Part shown: positions 6,480 through 16,036 of the stretch, piece by piece
How the letters are laid out: every line of letters starts with the position of its first letter
How positions within the stretch are numbered: the first letter of the stretch is position 1
NCBI RefSeq assembly: GCF_029916425.1
Contig: NZ_JAHAVQ010000018.1
Location: forward strand, 1 to 38,941
DNA from: Liquorilactobacillus sicerae
GTDB lineage: Bacteria; Bacillota; Bacilli; Lactobacillales; Lactobacillaceae
Direction of reading: 5' to 3'
DNA length: 38,941 bases
Notes under the pieces: generated by a model
Told to the model about the DNA's origin: nothing
What the model saw: only the letters and a program-made list of their open reading frames with translations
Databases searched by the model: none
Made by a program: the position numbers and the translations under genes

Positions 6480-7691
6480 CTAATGGTATAAGTCAAAGCG
6501 ACCCTTGGCAAGCATTTCTTTCAAACCGCCAGTTGCCAGCAATGATTTATCCATGATCGCTTTTTTCACAAATGAAGCCGGATAACCCTTGATTGCCGTT
6601 TTGCCGACTAATCCAAACGCATGAGTATTACCGATCGATGCAACTGAGCCAGCTGATTCAAACGTAAATTTGCCGCCTTTTTCTCCTTTAAGCTGAGCTG
6701 ACAAGTTTTTAGCGGCTTGATCACCCATTTTTAAAGCAATTTGTGCCGTTGTCGGATACGGCCGATTGTTTTGGGCATTCATTACTGCTGAAACATCCCC
6801 GATAATATAGACATTGCTGTAGTCTGGATCAGTCAGATCATCAGTAACCATGACCCGACCCCGGCGCTGCTTGAAACCGGATGCTTCCATTACCTGGCTG
6901 CCACTGACACCTGTTGTCCAAATGATCGTCTTGGCAGTTAAGTCCTTGGTAGCACCGGTTTCTTTGTCCTCTTGGTAAACGACCGTATCTGGCTTAATGG
7001 CTTTGATCGGTTTACCAGTTAAAAACTTCACGCCCCAATTTTTCAAATGCGAAATCCCATAATCAGCCAGCTCTTCAGCAAACATTGGCAGTAAACGAGT
7101 AACAGCTTCCACACAATAAAATTCCAATTCTTGTGGCTCAACCCCGGCAATTGAAGCTAAATGACGACGAGCATCGCATAAAGCACCTAATAATTCGATA
7201 CCTGTAAAACCGGCACCACAAACTACCACCCGCAAACTAGCTGGATTATGGGTGTGCGTGTAATCCTTCATTTGGCTGACTAAATGCTGATAGACCTGTT
7301 CAGCTGTTTCAACATCAACCATTTGTAAAGCATGTTCTTCCACCCCTGGGATGCCAAATGACTCTGAGCGAAAACCCAAAGAAATGATCAGATAATCATA
7401 ATGCAATTTTTGACTATTTTTTAGAACAACTTCCTGGCGATCACGATCAATTTTTTCAACAGTTGCCTGGACAAAAGTCGTGACTGATGGATTAATCACA
7501 TCTTTGATCGCATAAGTGATCTTTTCTCTGGTTTGGGTTCCAGCAGCCACCTCGTGCAAATCAGTTGATTCGTAATGATAATCGTTGCGATCAACTAATG
7601 TAATATGAAAACCGCTGTTGCTTTGGACTTGCAGGCGATGCAATGCCCGCAAGCCAGCATATCCAGCACCTAAAATAACTACTTCCTTCAA
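6480..7691 (-). CDS. ndh: type II NADH dehydrogenase
   Basis: Single-subunit, non-proton-pumping NADH:quinone oxidoreductase (about 403 residues), peripheral on the inner face of the membrane. FAD-binding motif KEVVILGAGYAGLRAL at the N-terminus; second Rossmann motif LRVVVCGAGFTGIELLG for NADH; the YIIGDVSAV segment near residue 300 is the family FAD motif; no transmembrane helix. Start choice: AAGGAG (7701-7706) sits directly against an ATG at 7700 but nine bases before a TTG at 7691, so I chose TTG; an earlier TTG at 7721 also keeps frame. It starts about 20 bases after menA on the same strand, so the two are probably one transcript feeding electrons to menaquinone and then CydAB. Confidence 0.93.
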   Translation of the reverse strand: MKEVVILGAGYAGLRALHRLQVQSNSGFHITLVDRNDYHYESTDLHEVAAGTQTREKITYAIKDVINPSVTTFVQATVEKIDRDRQEVVLKNSQKLHYDYLIISLGFRSESFGIPGVEEHALQMVDVETAEQVYQHLVSQMKDYTHTHNPASLRVVVCGAGFTGIELLGALCDARRHLASIAGVEPQELEFYCVEAVTRLLPMFAEELADYGISHLKNWGVKFLTGKPIKAIKPDTVVYQEDKETGATKDLTAKTIIWTTGVSGSQVMEASGFKQRRGRVMVTDDLTDPDYSNVYIIGDVSAVMNAQNNRPYPTTAQIALKMGDQAAKNLSAQLKGEKGGKFTFESAGSVASIGNTHAFGLVGKTAIKGYPASFVKKAIMDKSLLATGGLKEMLAKGRFDLYH

Positions 7692-7713
7692 CTTTTCCAT
7701 CTCCTTACAATAT

Positions 7714-8631
7714 TTAAACAAACGGCATAAATACTAGATAAAATAGTGCTTGACTGGCGGCACCGATAGCTAAGATCTTAACGGCACAAATGAACGTTTC
7801 CTTTTTGACCTGTTTTTTTAGAAAAAGCCGAACCTGACTAATAATAAACGGCAAAACCAGCAAGGCCAAAAGGACTGTCCATGGTGCAATTTTGATTGCC
7901 ACCGCTGCAACCAGGCTAATCACCGCCATTATATTCATTATAACAAATAAATGTAGTGCACGTCTCTTTCCAAGATAGTGAACTAAAGTATATCGTTGAT
8001 TGCTTTCATCTTCATCCAGATCACAGATATTATTAGCTAGCATCAAGTTTGAGATCCACAACGTATTGGGCAGTGAAATTAATAAGATCCGGCCTAAATT
8101 TGCCCAATCCCAACTGAACATTTGATAGGTATTGATATAAACACAGATCAAAGTGATCATCAACCCCATCGTTGGTCCGGAAAATAATTCACCTAATGGC
8201 AGGCTTGATAACGGCCGCGGACCAGATGAATAAAAGATTCCGACCAAATAACAAAAAACTCCCATGATCAGTAACGGCCAACCCACGATGGTGACGATCC
8301 ATAAACCAAGGCCAGCTGAGATCACAATCATGCCGACCATCATCCAAAAGACCTGACGCAATGATAAATTCTCACGGCCGATAATATTGGTTTTTTGCCG
8401 ATAATTATTCGTATCAACCGCATGATGATAATCGTTATAATTGTCCATGATATCAACGGACATATTAAAAACAAACATGGCGACAAAAAAGGCCGTCAAT
8501 AACCCTGGATGAACGGATCGATAATTGAACCAGCTAAAACATGCTCCTAAAATAAATGGTAAAACGCTAGCTGTTTTCGCCTTGATTTCGACGAGCTCCA
8601 TAAATATCGGGAGCGTCATTTTATTTGACAT
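7714..8631 (-). CDS. menA: 1,4-dihydroxy-2-naphthoate polyprenyltransferase (MenA, UbiA family)
   Basis: Integral membrane prenyltransferase of about 305 residues that attaches a polyprenyl tail to dihydroxynaphthoate to make demethylmenaquinone. Visible signs: eight or nine hydrophobic segments, the first Asp-rich motif DIMDNYNDYHHAVDTNN and the second ICDLDEDESNQRYTL, both required for Mg-diphosphate binding in UbiA proteins. I chose ATG 8631 (MSNKMTLPIF), eight bases after TTGGAGG, rather than the upstream TTG at 8646 that overlaps this ribosome site. Divergent from the polyprenyl diphosphate synthase gene, its substrate supplier, and followed by ndh. No other men genes are in the window, so the naphthoate precursor could come from elsewhere in the genome or from the environment. 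Confidence 0.93.
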   Translation of the reverse strand: MSNKMTLPIFMELVEIKAKTASVLPFILGACFSWFNYRSVHPGLLTAFFVAMFVFNMSVDIMDNYNDYHHAVDTNNYRQKTNIIGRENLSLRQVFWMMVGMIVISAGLGLWIVTIVGWPLLIMGVFCYLVGIFYSSGPRPLSSLPLGELFSGPTMGLMITLICVYINTYQMFSWDWANLGRILLISLPNTLWISNLMLANNICDLDEDESNQRYTLVHYLGKRRALHLFVIMNIMAVISLVAAVAIKIAPWTVLLALLVLPFIISQVRLFLKKQVKKETFICAVKILAIGAASQALFYLVFMPFV

Positions 8632-8738
8632 CTTATCTACCTCCAACTTTATTCTTTCCGCTATTTTAAAAAATGTGGTTTAATAATATTTAGAGATTAC
8701 CCAGCAACTAATTGTTGGCACAGGAAAGGATTTAAATC

Positions 8739-9722
8739 ATGTTAGATTTATGGAAACATTACCCTAAAATTGCTAAGCAGCTGAATGATGTTCGTTCGCT
8801 GATGCATCAATTATTATCTTCAGGCAACCCAGCGATCCAAGCACTGCTTAACGACTGTGCCCAACAACAAGGAAAAATGTTGCGTCCTGGATTATTTCTA
8901 GTATTTGCGCAATTAGGCCAGCCAGATATCCGGCGTTCGAAAAAACTGACCAAAGTAGCCGCTTCACTTGAAATCTTGCATCAAGCGACGTTAATTCATG
9001 ACGATATTATCGATGATTCACCACTGCGGCATGGAACGATCACGATCCAAGCCAAATATGGCAAAGATACTGCTGTTTATGCTGGTGATCTATTGTTCAC
9101 TATCTTCTTTGAACTTTTGATTGAAACCATGAACGGTACCCCTTATCTGAAGATCAATTCCGATACGATGCGACACTTGCTACATGGTGAATTGAACCAG
9201 ATGGCTGCTCGTTTTCAGCAACAGCAGCCGATCAGCAACTACCTAGCCAATATCAAAGGCAAGACTGCTGCCTTATTCCGCTTAGCCTGTATGGAAGGAG
9301 CTTATTTTGGCGGTTTGAACCAGCCAAAAATGGTAGCTCTTGCAGCTCAAATTGGAGAAAATATTGGAATTGCTTTTCAAATTTACGACGATATCCTTGA
9401 TTATTCAAGTTCAACAGCAACTTTAAAAAAGCCTATCTTGGAAGATGTCGCTCAGGGTGTCTATACTTTACCGCTGTTGCTAGCCTATCAACAAAAACCT
9501 GCTGAATTTGATCAGCTGTTAGCTAAGAAACGACAGATTTCAAAATCAGAGATCAAACAAATCAGCCAGCTAGTCAAAAAATATCACGGAGTTAAACAAG
9601 CTAAGGAATTGGCTTGGAACTACACTCAACAAGCCATTCAACAGATCAAACAGCTGCCAGATGGAAAAGCGGCCGAAGAACTCCAACAATTAGCTGAAAA
9701 ATTATTAAAACGAACTTTTTAA
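8739..9722 (+). CDS. long-chain trans-polyprenyl diphosphate synthase
   Basis: Trans-isoprenyl diphosphate synthase (327 residues) of the heptaprenyl to decaprenyl type. The first Asp-rich motif LIHDDIIDDSPLRHG (about residues 87-101) and the second FQIYDDILDYS (about 210-220) bind the allylic and homoallylic diphosphates; GKMLRPGLFL and KGKTAALF are further family motifs. It makes the menaquinone side chain. Chain length cannot be read directly. The gene is divergent from menA, which uses its product, with about 107 bases between starts; RBS AGGAAAGG before ATG. It resembles component II of two-subunit heptaprenyl synthases, but no component I is next to it. Confidence 0.9.
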   Translation: MLDLWKHYPKIAKQLNDVRSLMHQLLSSGNPAIQALLNDCAQQQGKMLRPGLFLVFAQLGQPDIRRSKKLTKVAASLEILHQATLIHDDIIDDSPLRHGTITIQAKYGKDTAVYAGDLLFTIFFELLIETMNGTPYLKINSDTMRHLLHGELNQMAARFQQQQPISNYLANIKGKTAALFRLACMEGAYFGGLNQPKMVALAAQIGENIGIAFQIYDDILDYSSSTATLKKPILEDVAQGVYTLPLLLAYQQKPAEFDQLLAKKRQISKSEIKQISQLVKKYHGVKQAKELAWNYTQQAIQQIKQLPDGKAAEELQQLAEKLLKRTF

Positions 9723-9732
9723 GATTATCTTC

Positions 9733-9771
9733 AAGCACTGGAAAAGCAGCTAGCTTTTTCAGTGCTTTTTT
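9733..9771. terminator. bidirectional terminator between polyprenyl synthase and cydC
   Basis: Stem AAGCACTGgAAAAGC (9733-9747) with GCTTTTTCAGTGCTT (9753-9767), followed by a T run on the plus strand. It lies 10 bases after the polyprenyl synthase stop and 20 bases beyond the convergent cydC stop. Confidence 0.85.
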
Positions 9772-9790
9772 ACGCTTGTTCCACTGTTTT

Positions 9791-11542
9791 TCAAGCCCCG
9801 TGATCGATGGCCAGCAATTTTTGATAATGCTGATTATGAGCTGCCAATTCTTGTGGCGAACCGCTCATCTGCAGGTGGCCATCTTCAATAAAGACTACCT
9901 GATCCATTAAGGATAAGCCTTGCAAATGGTGGGTAATCCAAATCAAGGTTTGCTCACCCAGCTGCTGATTGATCGTTTCGATCAGTTCTTGCTCGGTAAT
10001 TGGGTCCAAACTAACTGTCGGTTCATCTAAAATGACAATCGGGACATTTTGCAGCAGAATCCGGGCTAAAGCCAATCGATGCCGCTCACCGCCGGAAAAA
10101 CGCAGGCCGGCTTCGTCAACTTCTGTCTCCAGCCCAGCCGGCAGCTTAGCAACCAACTGTTTAAGACCTACTCGCTCCAAAGCATCCCACAGCTGCCGAT
10201 CAGTCGCCTGTTCATTCGCTAAACGCAAATTATTGCTTAAAGTCGTATGAAATAAATACGGTGACTGATGCAGCACACCAATATACCGGTTGATTTCTGG
10301 GTTCAACTGCCAAGTTGCTAGACCATTTAAAGTTACTTGACCAGCTGTTGGTTTAAGGTCGCCGCGCAATAAATGAGCTAAAGTTGTTTTTCCAGAACCG
10401 CTCCGGCCGAGAATCGCCAGCCGTTCACCAGGTTTGATCGTTAAATTCAAGCCCGCCAGTGCTTTTTGTGCAGTTGCTGGGTATTGATAGTCCAACTGCT
10501 GAACTTCAAGTGTCAATGGCCCCTTGAGCGTTGGCAAAGTCTGATGATGCATTGAAAGCTGGTTGCTTTCTGTTAAAGTTAGCTGATTTAACCGTTGGAG
10601 TGAATCTTGATAAATATTCGTCTCCTCGGCCGCCTGACTTAAAGGAGCAAAGGCATCAGCTAATGGAAAAATTGCTAAGACGAAAGCTGCGATCCAATTA
10701 GCAGCTCCCCCATGACTGCCGGGAAAGCGAAAACTGGTCCAGACTAACAAAACGACTGTCAGCAAACCGAAGACCACTTGAACCAAAAAATCGCGTCGAT
10801 GGTCAAATTTTTGAATTGCTCGACGGACATAGGCTAAATGCCGTTCATTTGCCAAATGTGCCGTTAAATATTCTTTCGTCCGCTGACTGAAGATCCAATC
10901 AGAAACTCCGAGAACATTATCTGTTAGCTCAGTATACAGCTGATTTCTTAAAACCTTCTGCTGTTCTTGGCGGGCTGCATTTGCCAGCAGCGACCAAAGT
11001 GGGAAAACAAAAATGATAATTGCAAATAATAATAACATGACCAGTCCAAACCACCAAGAAAACCAGCCTAAGCCGATAATGATAAAAGCATATAAACTCC
11101 AGGCAGTGATCGTGGGAAAAACCGTCCGCAAATATAGGTTTTCTAAATGATCGATATCATTGGATAATAGCCCTAAAATATCTCCCGTTTGATGATGACT
11201 CTTAAAAAAGACCGCATCTTTTTCTAATGTTTGGTACAGTTTCAAGCGCAAACGCGATGTCAGGCGTAAGACCCAGTTATGACTGGTCAGCCGTTCAGCG
11301 TAACGAAAGACTGGCCGACCAATTCCAAAAGCCCGCGTCAAGACGATCGGAACATAAATAATCAGGATGTTTTCCGGTAAAGCAGCTGCCCGACTGATCA
11401 AATAACCGGAATTAAACATCAAGGCGGCCGCACAGAAGTAAGTCATAAAGCCCAAAAACAGTGCTAGAATCAATGAACGGCGATACTTTTTCAAAAATGG
11501 CCGTACCCAGCTGTCACGTTTAAAAAGTTTAAAAATACGCAT
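9791..11542 (-). CDS. cydC: heterodimeric ABC exporter CydC, cytochrome bd assembly
   Basis: Half-transporter of 583 residues: six-helix membrane domain (about 1-320) and ATPase domain (about 345-583) with Walker A ILGRSGSGKTTLAHLL, signature LRFSGGERHRLALARI and Walker B IVILDEPTVSLD. With CydD it forms the exporter needed for assembly of cytochrome bd; the E. coli pair has been linked to cysteine, glutathione and heme handling. ATG start; only two bases separate it from the cydD stop, so translation is probably coupled. Last gene of cydABCD. The N-terminus MRIFKLFKRDSWVRPFLKKY is basic, as expected for the cytoplasmic end of the first helix. Confidence 0.94.
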   Translation of the reverse strand: MRIFKLFKRDSWVRPFLKKYRRSLILALFLGFMTYFCAAALMFNSGYLISRAAALPENILIIYVPIVLTRAFGIGRPVFRYAERLTSHNWVLRLTSRLRLKLYQTLEKDAVFFKSHHQTGDILGLLSNDIDHLENLYLRTVFPTITAWSLYAFIIIGLGWFSWWFGLVMLLLFAIIIFVFPLWSLLANAARQEQQKVLRNQLYTELTDNVLGVSDWIFSQRTKEYLTAHLANERHLAYVRRAIQKFDHRRDFLVQVVFGLLTVVLLVWTSFRFPGSHGGAANWIAAFVLAIFPLADAFAPLSQAAEETNIYQDSLQRLNQLTLTESNQLSMHHQTLPTLKGPLTLEVQQLDYQYPATAQKALAGLNLTIKPGERLAILGRSGSGKTTLAHLLRGDLKPTAGQVTLNGLATWQLNPEINRYIGVLHQSPYLFHTTLSNNLRLANEQATDRQLWDALERVGLKQLVAKLPAGLETEVDEAGLRFSGGERHRLALARILLQNVPIVILDEPTVSLDPITEQELIETINQQLGEQTLIWITHHLQGLSLMDQVVFIEDGHLQMSGSPQELAAHNQHYQKLLAIDHGA

Positions 11543-11544
11543 GA

Positions 11545-13260
11545 TCAGACACTCCTTAATGAACGACTTAACTGAACAAATGCACCGTTTTGCTGTTGCA
11601 GCTGAGCCAGCGTCCCTTGCTCGACAATCCTTCCTTGGTCAATAACCAAGATCCAATCCATTTCCTGCATCCAATGTAAGCGATGAGTTGCAAAAAACAC
11701 TAAATGATTCGCCATCAACGGCAACATCCGCTCTTTCAATTCAACTTCGGTTTCAATATCCAAATGAGCAGTTGGTTCATCAAACAAAAGCACTTTCCGA
11801 CTTTGATCAAGAAAAGCTCGGGCTAAAGCAATCCGTTGCGCTTGACCACCACTTAGTGCGCGGGCGCCTTCGCCAATTTGCGTATCCAAACCTGCTGGCA
11901 ACTGAGCCACTAGTTTTTCTAAACCGACAACTTTGACCGCTTGCTCAACTTGAGCTGCGGTTGCCTGTGGTTGATAAAAAGCAATATTGTCGCGTAACGA
12001 GGACCGAAAAATATATGGATTTTGTGGAATATAAATCAACTGTCGCTGCCAATCAGGTTGAGCAAAAGATGTTAGCAACTGGCCAGCAATTTTAATTTGA
12101 GCTGTCTGCGGTTTTAAAAAGCCACCCAAAAGATTGATCAAAGTCGATTTACCAGAACCGCTTAAACCAATGATCCCGATTTTTTGAAAGCCAGTTGCTT
12201 GAAAACTCAACTGCTGGACAGATCTTGACTGCTGCGGATAAGCAAAATCCAGCTTAGTGACCATCAAATGGCTTTGATCATTCCAAGCCGGCAATGAAGT
12301 TTTCGTTGTCGCAGCTGGTTTGATGGCTAAAATCTGACTGATTGCTGTTAAAGCATTCTTGCCATCCAAGGTCGCATGATAATCATTTGAGAAATCCCGA
12401 ATCGGCAAAAAATATTCGGGACTCAAAGTTAAAATCGTCAATGCTGGAAACAAAAGGATCGTCCCAGCAACTAAGCGAATTCCTAACAAAACAGCAACCA
12501 CCGCAATCGATAGGGTTGTAAAGAAATCTAATGCAAAAGTTGATAAGATCGCAACTTTCAACGTGCTCATTGTCGCTCGGCGAAACCGCTCGCTAGTTTT
12601 AAAAATACTGCGAGCATAACGCTTGCTTAATCCCAAATATTTTAAAGTATCAATCCCGCGCAATGAATCGACAAAGTGATTCGACAATAGCTGATAGGTA
12701 TGATACTGACGATCAGCTTTGGCTTGAGCGGCATAACCCAAGACGATCATAAAAATTACGATCAATGGATAAATAATCAGCAAAAAAACACCTGAACGCC
12801 AGTCCAAGTACCAAATAACTGCCAAAATCAACCAGGGAACGATCATCATGGTTGTTGCTTTAGATAGGATCAGCCGCAGATATTTTTCTACTTGATCGAC
12901 GCCTTCTAGAGCCATCGTCGTCATATTACCGGTCCCTTGGCTTTGAATCAACTGCGGTCCTTGTTCAAAGGTTTTGCTCAGTAATTCCTGCCGCAAACGT
13001 TGTGCTTGCTGACGCGAATAACTGTCCAGCAAATCCTCTTTGATCCATAAAATCAAATGCCGCAACAAATAGCACATCACAAACAGGCCGATCCACTGCC
13101 ACTGTTTGCTTAGCGTTTGACCAGCCCATAAATCAGTAATTGCTTTAGCTAAAAAACAAGCCTGCCCCAAAATTGAAGCGGCTTGCAAACAGGCTAAACC
13201 CAAAAGCAACACTAACACCGGCCGAATTCGCGGAAAATTCAGTAATTTTTTATCAATCAT
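11545..13260 (-). CDS. cydD: heterodimeric ABC exporter CydD, cytochrome bd assembly
   Basis: Half-transporter of 571 residues. Membrane domain about 1-310 with six predicted helices; ATPase domain about 330-571 with Walker A IIGLSGSGKSTLINLL, signature RALSGGQAQRIALARAF and Walker B VLLFDEPTAHLD. Partner of CydC. ATG start two bases after the cydB stop, without room for a spaced leader, so it is translated as part of the cydABCD message. The assignment of CydD versus CydC rests on gene order (cydA-B-D-C as in other Firmicutes and E. coli D-C) and overall resemblance; the symbols are sometimes swapped in databases. Confidence 0.93.
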   Translation of the reverse strand: MIDKKLLNFPRIRPVLVLLLGLACLQAASILGQACFLAKAITDLWAGQTLSKQWQWIGLFVMCYLLRHLILWIKEDLLDSYSRQQAQRLRQELLSKTFEQGPQLIQSQGTGNMTTMALEGVDQVEKYLRLILSKATTMMIVPWLILAVIWYLDWRSGVFLLIIYPLIVIFMIVLGYAAQAKADRQYHTYQLLSNHFVDSLRGIDTLKYLGLSKRYARSIFKTSERFRRATMSTLKVAILSTFALDFFTTLSIAVVAVLLGIRLVAGTILLFPALTILTLSPEYFLPIRDFSNDYHATLDGKNALTAISQILAIKPAATTKTSLPAWNDQSHLMVTKLDFAYPQQSRSVQQLSFQATGFQKIGIIGLSGSGKSTLINLLGGFLKPQTAQIKIAGQLLTSFAQPDWQRQLIYIPQNPYIFRSSLRDNIAFYQPQATAAQVEQAVKVVGLEKLVAQLPAGLDTQIGEGARALSGGQAQRIALARAFLDQSRKVLLFDEPTAHLDIETEVELKERMLPLMANHLVFFATHRLHWMQEMDWILVIDQGRIVEQGTLAQLQQQNGAFVQLSRSLRSV

Positions 13261-13262
13261 AA

Positions 13263-14282
13263 TTAATACCCAGAGCCCGTTTCCGGACGGTGACTGATCC
13301 GTTCATGGAAAATATAGTAAGTCCAGCCAATGTAAGCCAAGACAAACGGCAAGAAAACGCAAACTACGATTGTCATAACTTTCAACGTATACGGACTAGA
13401 AGATGCTGTCGAAATCAACAGGTCATATTTTGGACTGATCGAACTGATCATGACCCGTGGGAATAACCCCGTAAATAAAAGTGCCACTAAAGCGACAAAA
13501 GTCAAACCACTAGCTAAGAAAGCCGCCATTTCCTTTGATTTAATTACACTTAAATGAGCTCCAACCGTCAATAAAACGATCAAAACCAACAGCCCCAAAG
13601 TCGCGACAAAATGGACTGTGAAGAAATCCGTCTTGAAATATAATAAAATGGCAAAGACAACTAGACCAGCATACAGGATCCAATAAAACATACTGGCTTG
13701 ATTTTTTGCCCGTTGCCGAATCGGACCAGTTGTCTTCAAAGCAATGTAGTTTAAACCGTGCAAGTAGCTCATTAAAGTAACTGCAACGCCGCCAACGACG
13801 GAGAACCAATTAATGTAATCAGTAAATGAAGCGGTCATATTGCCTTTAGCATCAATTGGCATTCCTTGAATCATACTGATAAAAACCACTCCGAAGAAAA
13901 ACGGCACGATCAAACTGCCTAAGGCCAAAGTTGCACCCCAGAAGCCTTTTTTATGATCTAATGATTGAGCCTTAAACTCAAATGAAACCCCACGGATAAT
14001 CAAACCAACTAAAATGATAAAGAACAGCAGATAATAGCCACTAAATAGAGCTGAGTACCAAAATGGGAATGAGGCAAACATCGCCCCGCCAGCCGTGATC
14101 AACCAAACTTCATTGCCATCCCAAATTGGACCAATTGTGGCAATCAGCTGATCTTTTTCCTGCTCATTAACAGCCAAGCCTTTCGTTGCCATCCCAACTC
14201 CAAAATCAAATCCTTCAAGAAAGAAGAAACCTGCAAATAAGACTCCGATCAGTAAAAACCAAATAAATTGTAAAGGGCTCAT
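13263..14282 (-). CDS. cydB: cytochrome bd ubiquinol/menaquinol oxidase subunit II
   Basis: Membrane subunit (339 residues) of cytochrome bd oxidase. The start MSPLQFIWFLLIGVLFAGFFFLEGFDFGVGM is the conserved CydB opening, followed by IGPIWDGNEVWLITAGGAMFA, the most conserved motif of the family. Eight to nine hydrophobic segments. It binds no heme itself but stabilises subunit I. The ATG overlaps the cydA stop by one base (TAATG), a sign of translational coupling. Length is normal for Firmicute CydB. Confidence 0.96.
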   Translation of the reverse strand: MSPLQFIWFLLIGVLFAGFFFLEGFDFGVGMATKGLAVNEQEKDQLIATIGPIWDGNEVWLITAGGAMFASFPFWYSALFSGYYLLFFIILVGLIIRGVSFEFKAQSLDHKKGFWGATLALGSLIVPFFFGVVFISMIQGMPIDAKGNMTASFTDYINWFSVVGGVAVTLMSYLHGLNYIALKTTGPIRQRAKNQASMFYWILYAGLVVFAILLYFKTDFFTVHFVATLGLLVLIVLLTVGAHLSVIKSKEMAAFLASGLTFVALVALLFTGLFPRVMISSISPKYDLLISTASSSPYTLKVMTIVVCVFLPFVLAYIGWTYYIFHERISHRPETGSGY

Positions 14283-15703
14283 TATTCGAACGCCTCCTTG
14301 TCAAATGGATCAACCTTGTCTGCCCGGCGATCTTTTTCAGCTTGTTGTTCATCATAGCCTGGTCCTTTTTTCAAAACTACCCGAACTAAAGAAATCATCG
14401 TTGCTGCCAAGAATGTAAATAGCAAAAAGTAAACAATATTTGAAGTTAGCAACGAGCCAACGGAAACATTTGGCGAAACACTTTCTGGGATAGTGAATAA
14501 GCCGTAAACCGTCCATGGATAACGACCTAGCTCAGTTACTAACCAACCAGCCGTATTTGCCAAAAATGGTGCAAAGGTACATAAACCAACGATCCATAAC
14601 ATCCAACGGTGTTCATATAAAATTGGTTTCTTTTTGCGCGTCAAAAACAAGCCTAATGCGGAAACCAGCAACATTAAAACCCCAAAGCCTGCCATGATTC
14701 TAAAACTCCAAAACAATGTATTAACTGGTGGATAATAATTATTCTGCTTGCCATATTTCTTTTCTAGCTGAGCGTTAATTTCATTCATCCCTTTGACTGC
14801 TCCGGAAGTGCGACCATAAGCTAAAATACTTAACATATCCGGAATATCCAAACTGAAGTCATTTTTATGCTCTTTTTCATTTGACCAATCGATTACTGCC
14901 CAGGAAGCATGCTTGCCACTCGTATTGTAAAGTCCCTCAGTTGCAGCGAATTTCATTGGCTGTTCATTGATCAGATATTTCATCTGCTGATCACCAGCAA
15001 AAATTACCAATACTGAACCAATCAAAGCTAACAACAAGCCTAAGCGCAATGACTTTCGGTAAAAATGGGTCTCCTTAGCTGTTTTGCTTAATAACTGAAA
15101 AGCCGCCAACCCAGCAATAATGATTCCTCCAGTAACGATTGTGCCGGAAATAACATGGCCAAATTCATACCAGAGTTGTGGATTTTTTAATAAAGCACTA
15201 AAACTCGTCATAACAGCATGACCGTTTTTGATTGTATAACCTGTCGGATGCTGCATGAAACTGTTAGCTGTCAAGATCCACAAAGCCGAGATCACTGAAG
15301 CAAAAGTTACCAACCAAATAAAGGTCACGTGCAATTTTGGCCCAACCTTTTCCCAAGTAAACATCCATAAACCCAAGAAAGTTGATTCCATAAAGAAAGC
15401 CAGCAATGCTTCAATCGCCAACGGTGCCCCAAAAATATCCCCCATAAATCTTGAATAATCAGACCAGTTCATCCCAAATTGAAACTCTTGGATGATCCCA
15501 GTAACAACCCCAACGGCAAAGGTCAATAAAAAAATATTCCCCCAAAACTTTGCCATTCGGAGATACTCTTTCTTTTTAGTTACAACATAGGTCGTTTCCA
15601 TAATGGCAACAGCAAGCGCGGTTCCAATTGAAAATGGTACAAAGAAAAAATGGAAGACCGTGGTCATTGCAAACTGAAAGCGTGCCAATGAAACGATACT
15701 CAT
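14282..15703 (-). CDS. cydA: cytochrome bd oxidase subunit I
   Basis: Catalytic heme subunit (473 residues) that oxidises menaquinol and reduces oxygen to water with little proton pumping. Visible features: MSIVSLARFQFAMTTVFHFF with the heme-ligand His near residue 18, the Glu-rich helix IEALLAFFMESTFLGLW, NSFMQHPTG, the second His in WYEFGHVISG, the quinol-binding Q-loop GDQQMKYLINEQPMKFAATEG and the Met ligand in FWSFRIMAGFG. The Q-loop is of the short type usual in Firmicutes. The start is ATG 15703, preceded by AAAGGAGGAG; a longer in-frame extension to 15769 has no ribosome site. First gene of cydABCD. Confidence 0.97.
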   Translation of the reverse strand: MSIVSLARFQFAMTTVFHFFFVPFSIGTALAVAIMETTYVVTKKKEYLRMAKFWGNIFLLTFAVGVVTGIIQEFQFGMNWSDYSRFMGDIFGAPLAIEALLAFFMESTFLGLWMFTWEKVGPKLHVTFIWLVTFASVISALWILTANSFMQHPTGYTIKNGHAVMTSFSALLKNPQLWYEFGHVISGTIVTGGIIIAGLAAFQLLSKTAKETHFYRKSLRLGLLLALIGSVLVIFAGDQQMKYLINEQPMKFAATEGLYNTSGKHASWAVIDWSNEKEHKNDFSLDIPDMLSILAYGRTSGAVKGMNEINAQLEKKYGKQNNYYPPVNTLFWSFRIMAGFGVLMLLVSALGLFLTRKKKPILYEHRWMLWIVGLCTFAPFLANTAGWLVTELGRYPWTVYGLFTIPESVSPNVSVGSLLTSNIVYFLLFTFLAATMISLVRVVLKKGPGYDEQQAEKDRRADKVDPFDKEAFE

Positions 15704-16036
15704 GCAGATCTCCTCCTTTATAATTGCTTTTTGTCTCTTGAAAACAGCCATTGTTTTCTTCAACAACAAATAAATAAATAATTGAATTTACCATCCTTAA
15801 TATACTCCACCTTAGTGAAAAATCCAATAAGCTTAATAAATAAAGATTGTGAAAAACATAATTTTTATTGCACTAATTAAATAGCTGATTACTCGATCCT
15901 TTTGGCGTGAACCATTATAGTTATCCGCTTTCAGTACTTTTTCATGTTTATTTATTAATTACAAAAACCAAGAAGACTCAATTATTTACTTACTTTTAAT
16001 GCATAAGGATTCACAAGCTATTAAAAAATAATTTTT
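15704..16036 (-). promoter_or_regulatory. cyd operon upstream region
   Basis: 333 bases between cydA and the DUF1516-like gene, no gene seen. A possible promoter on the minus strand is TTGGAT-17-TATATT around 15798-15826, about 95 bases before cydA. The plus-strand stretch TTGTGAAAAACATAA at 15847 matches the left half of a Rex redox operator (TTGTGA...TCACAA) but lacks a good right half, so redox control by Rex is only a possibility. Confidence 0.4.

Noticed and set aside
15704..15769. 22-residue N-terminal extension of CydA
   Set aside because: The extension has no ribosome site, while AAAGGAGGAG precedes ATG 15703, which begins the conserved MSIVSLARFQ sequence.
15847..15864. Rex operator upstream of cydA
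   Set aside because: Only the left half TTGTGA matches; the right half TCACAA is absent, so it is not called as a site.
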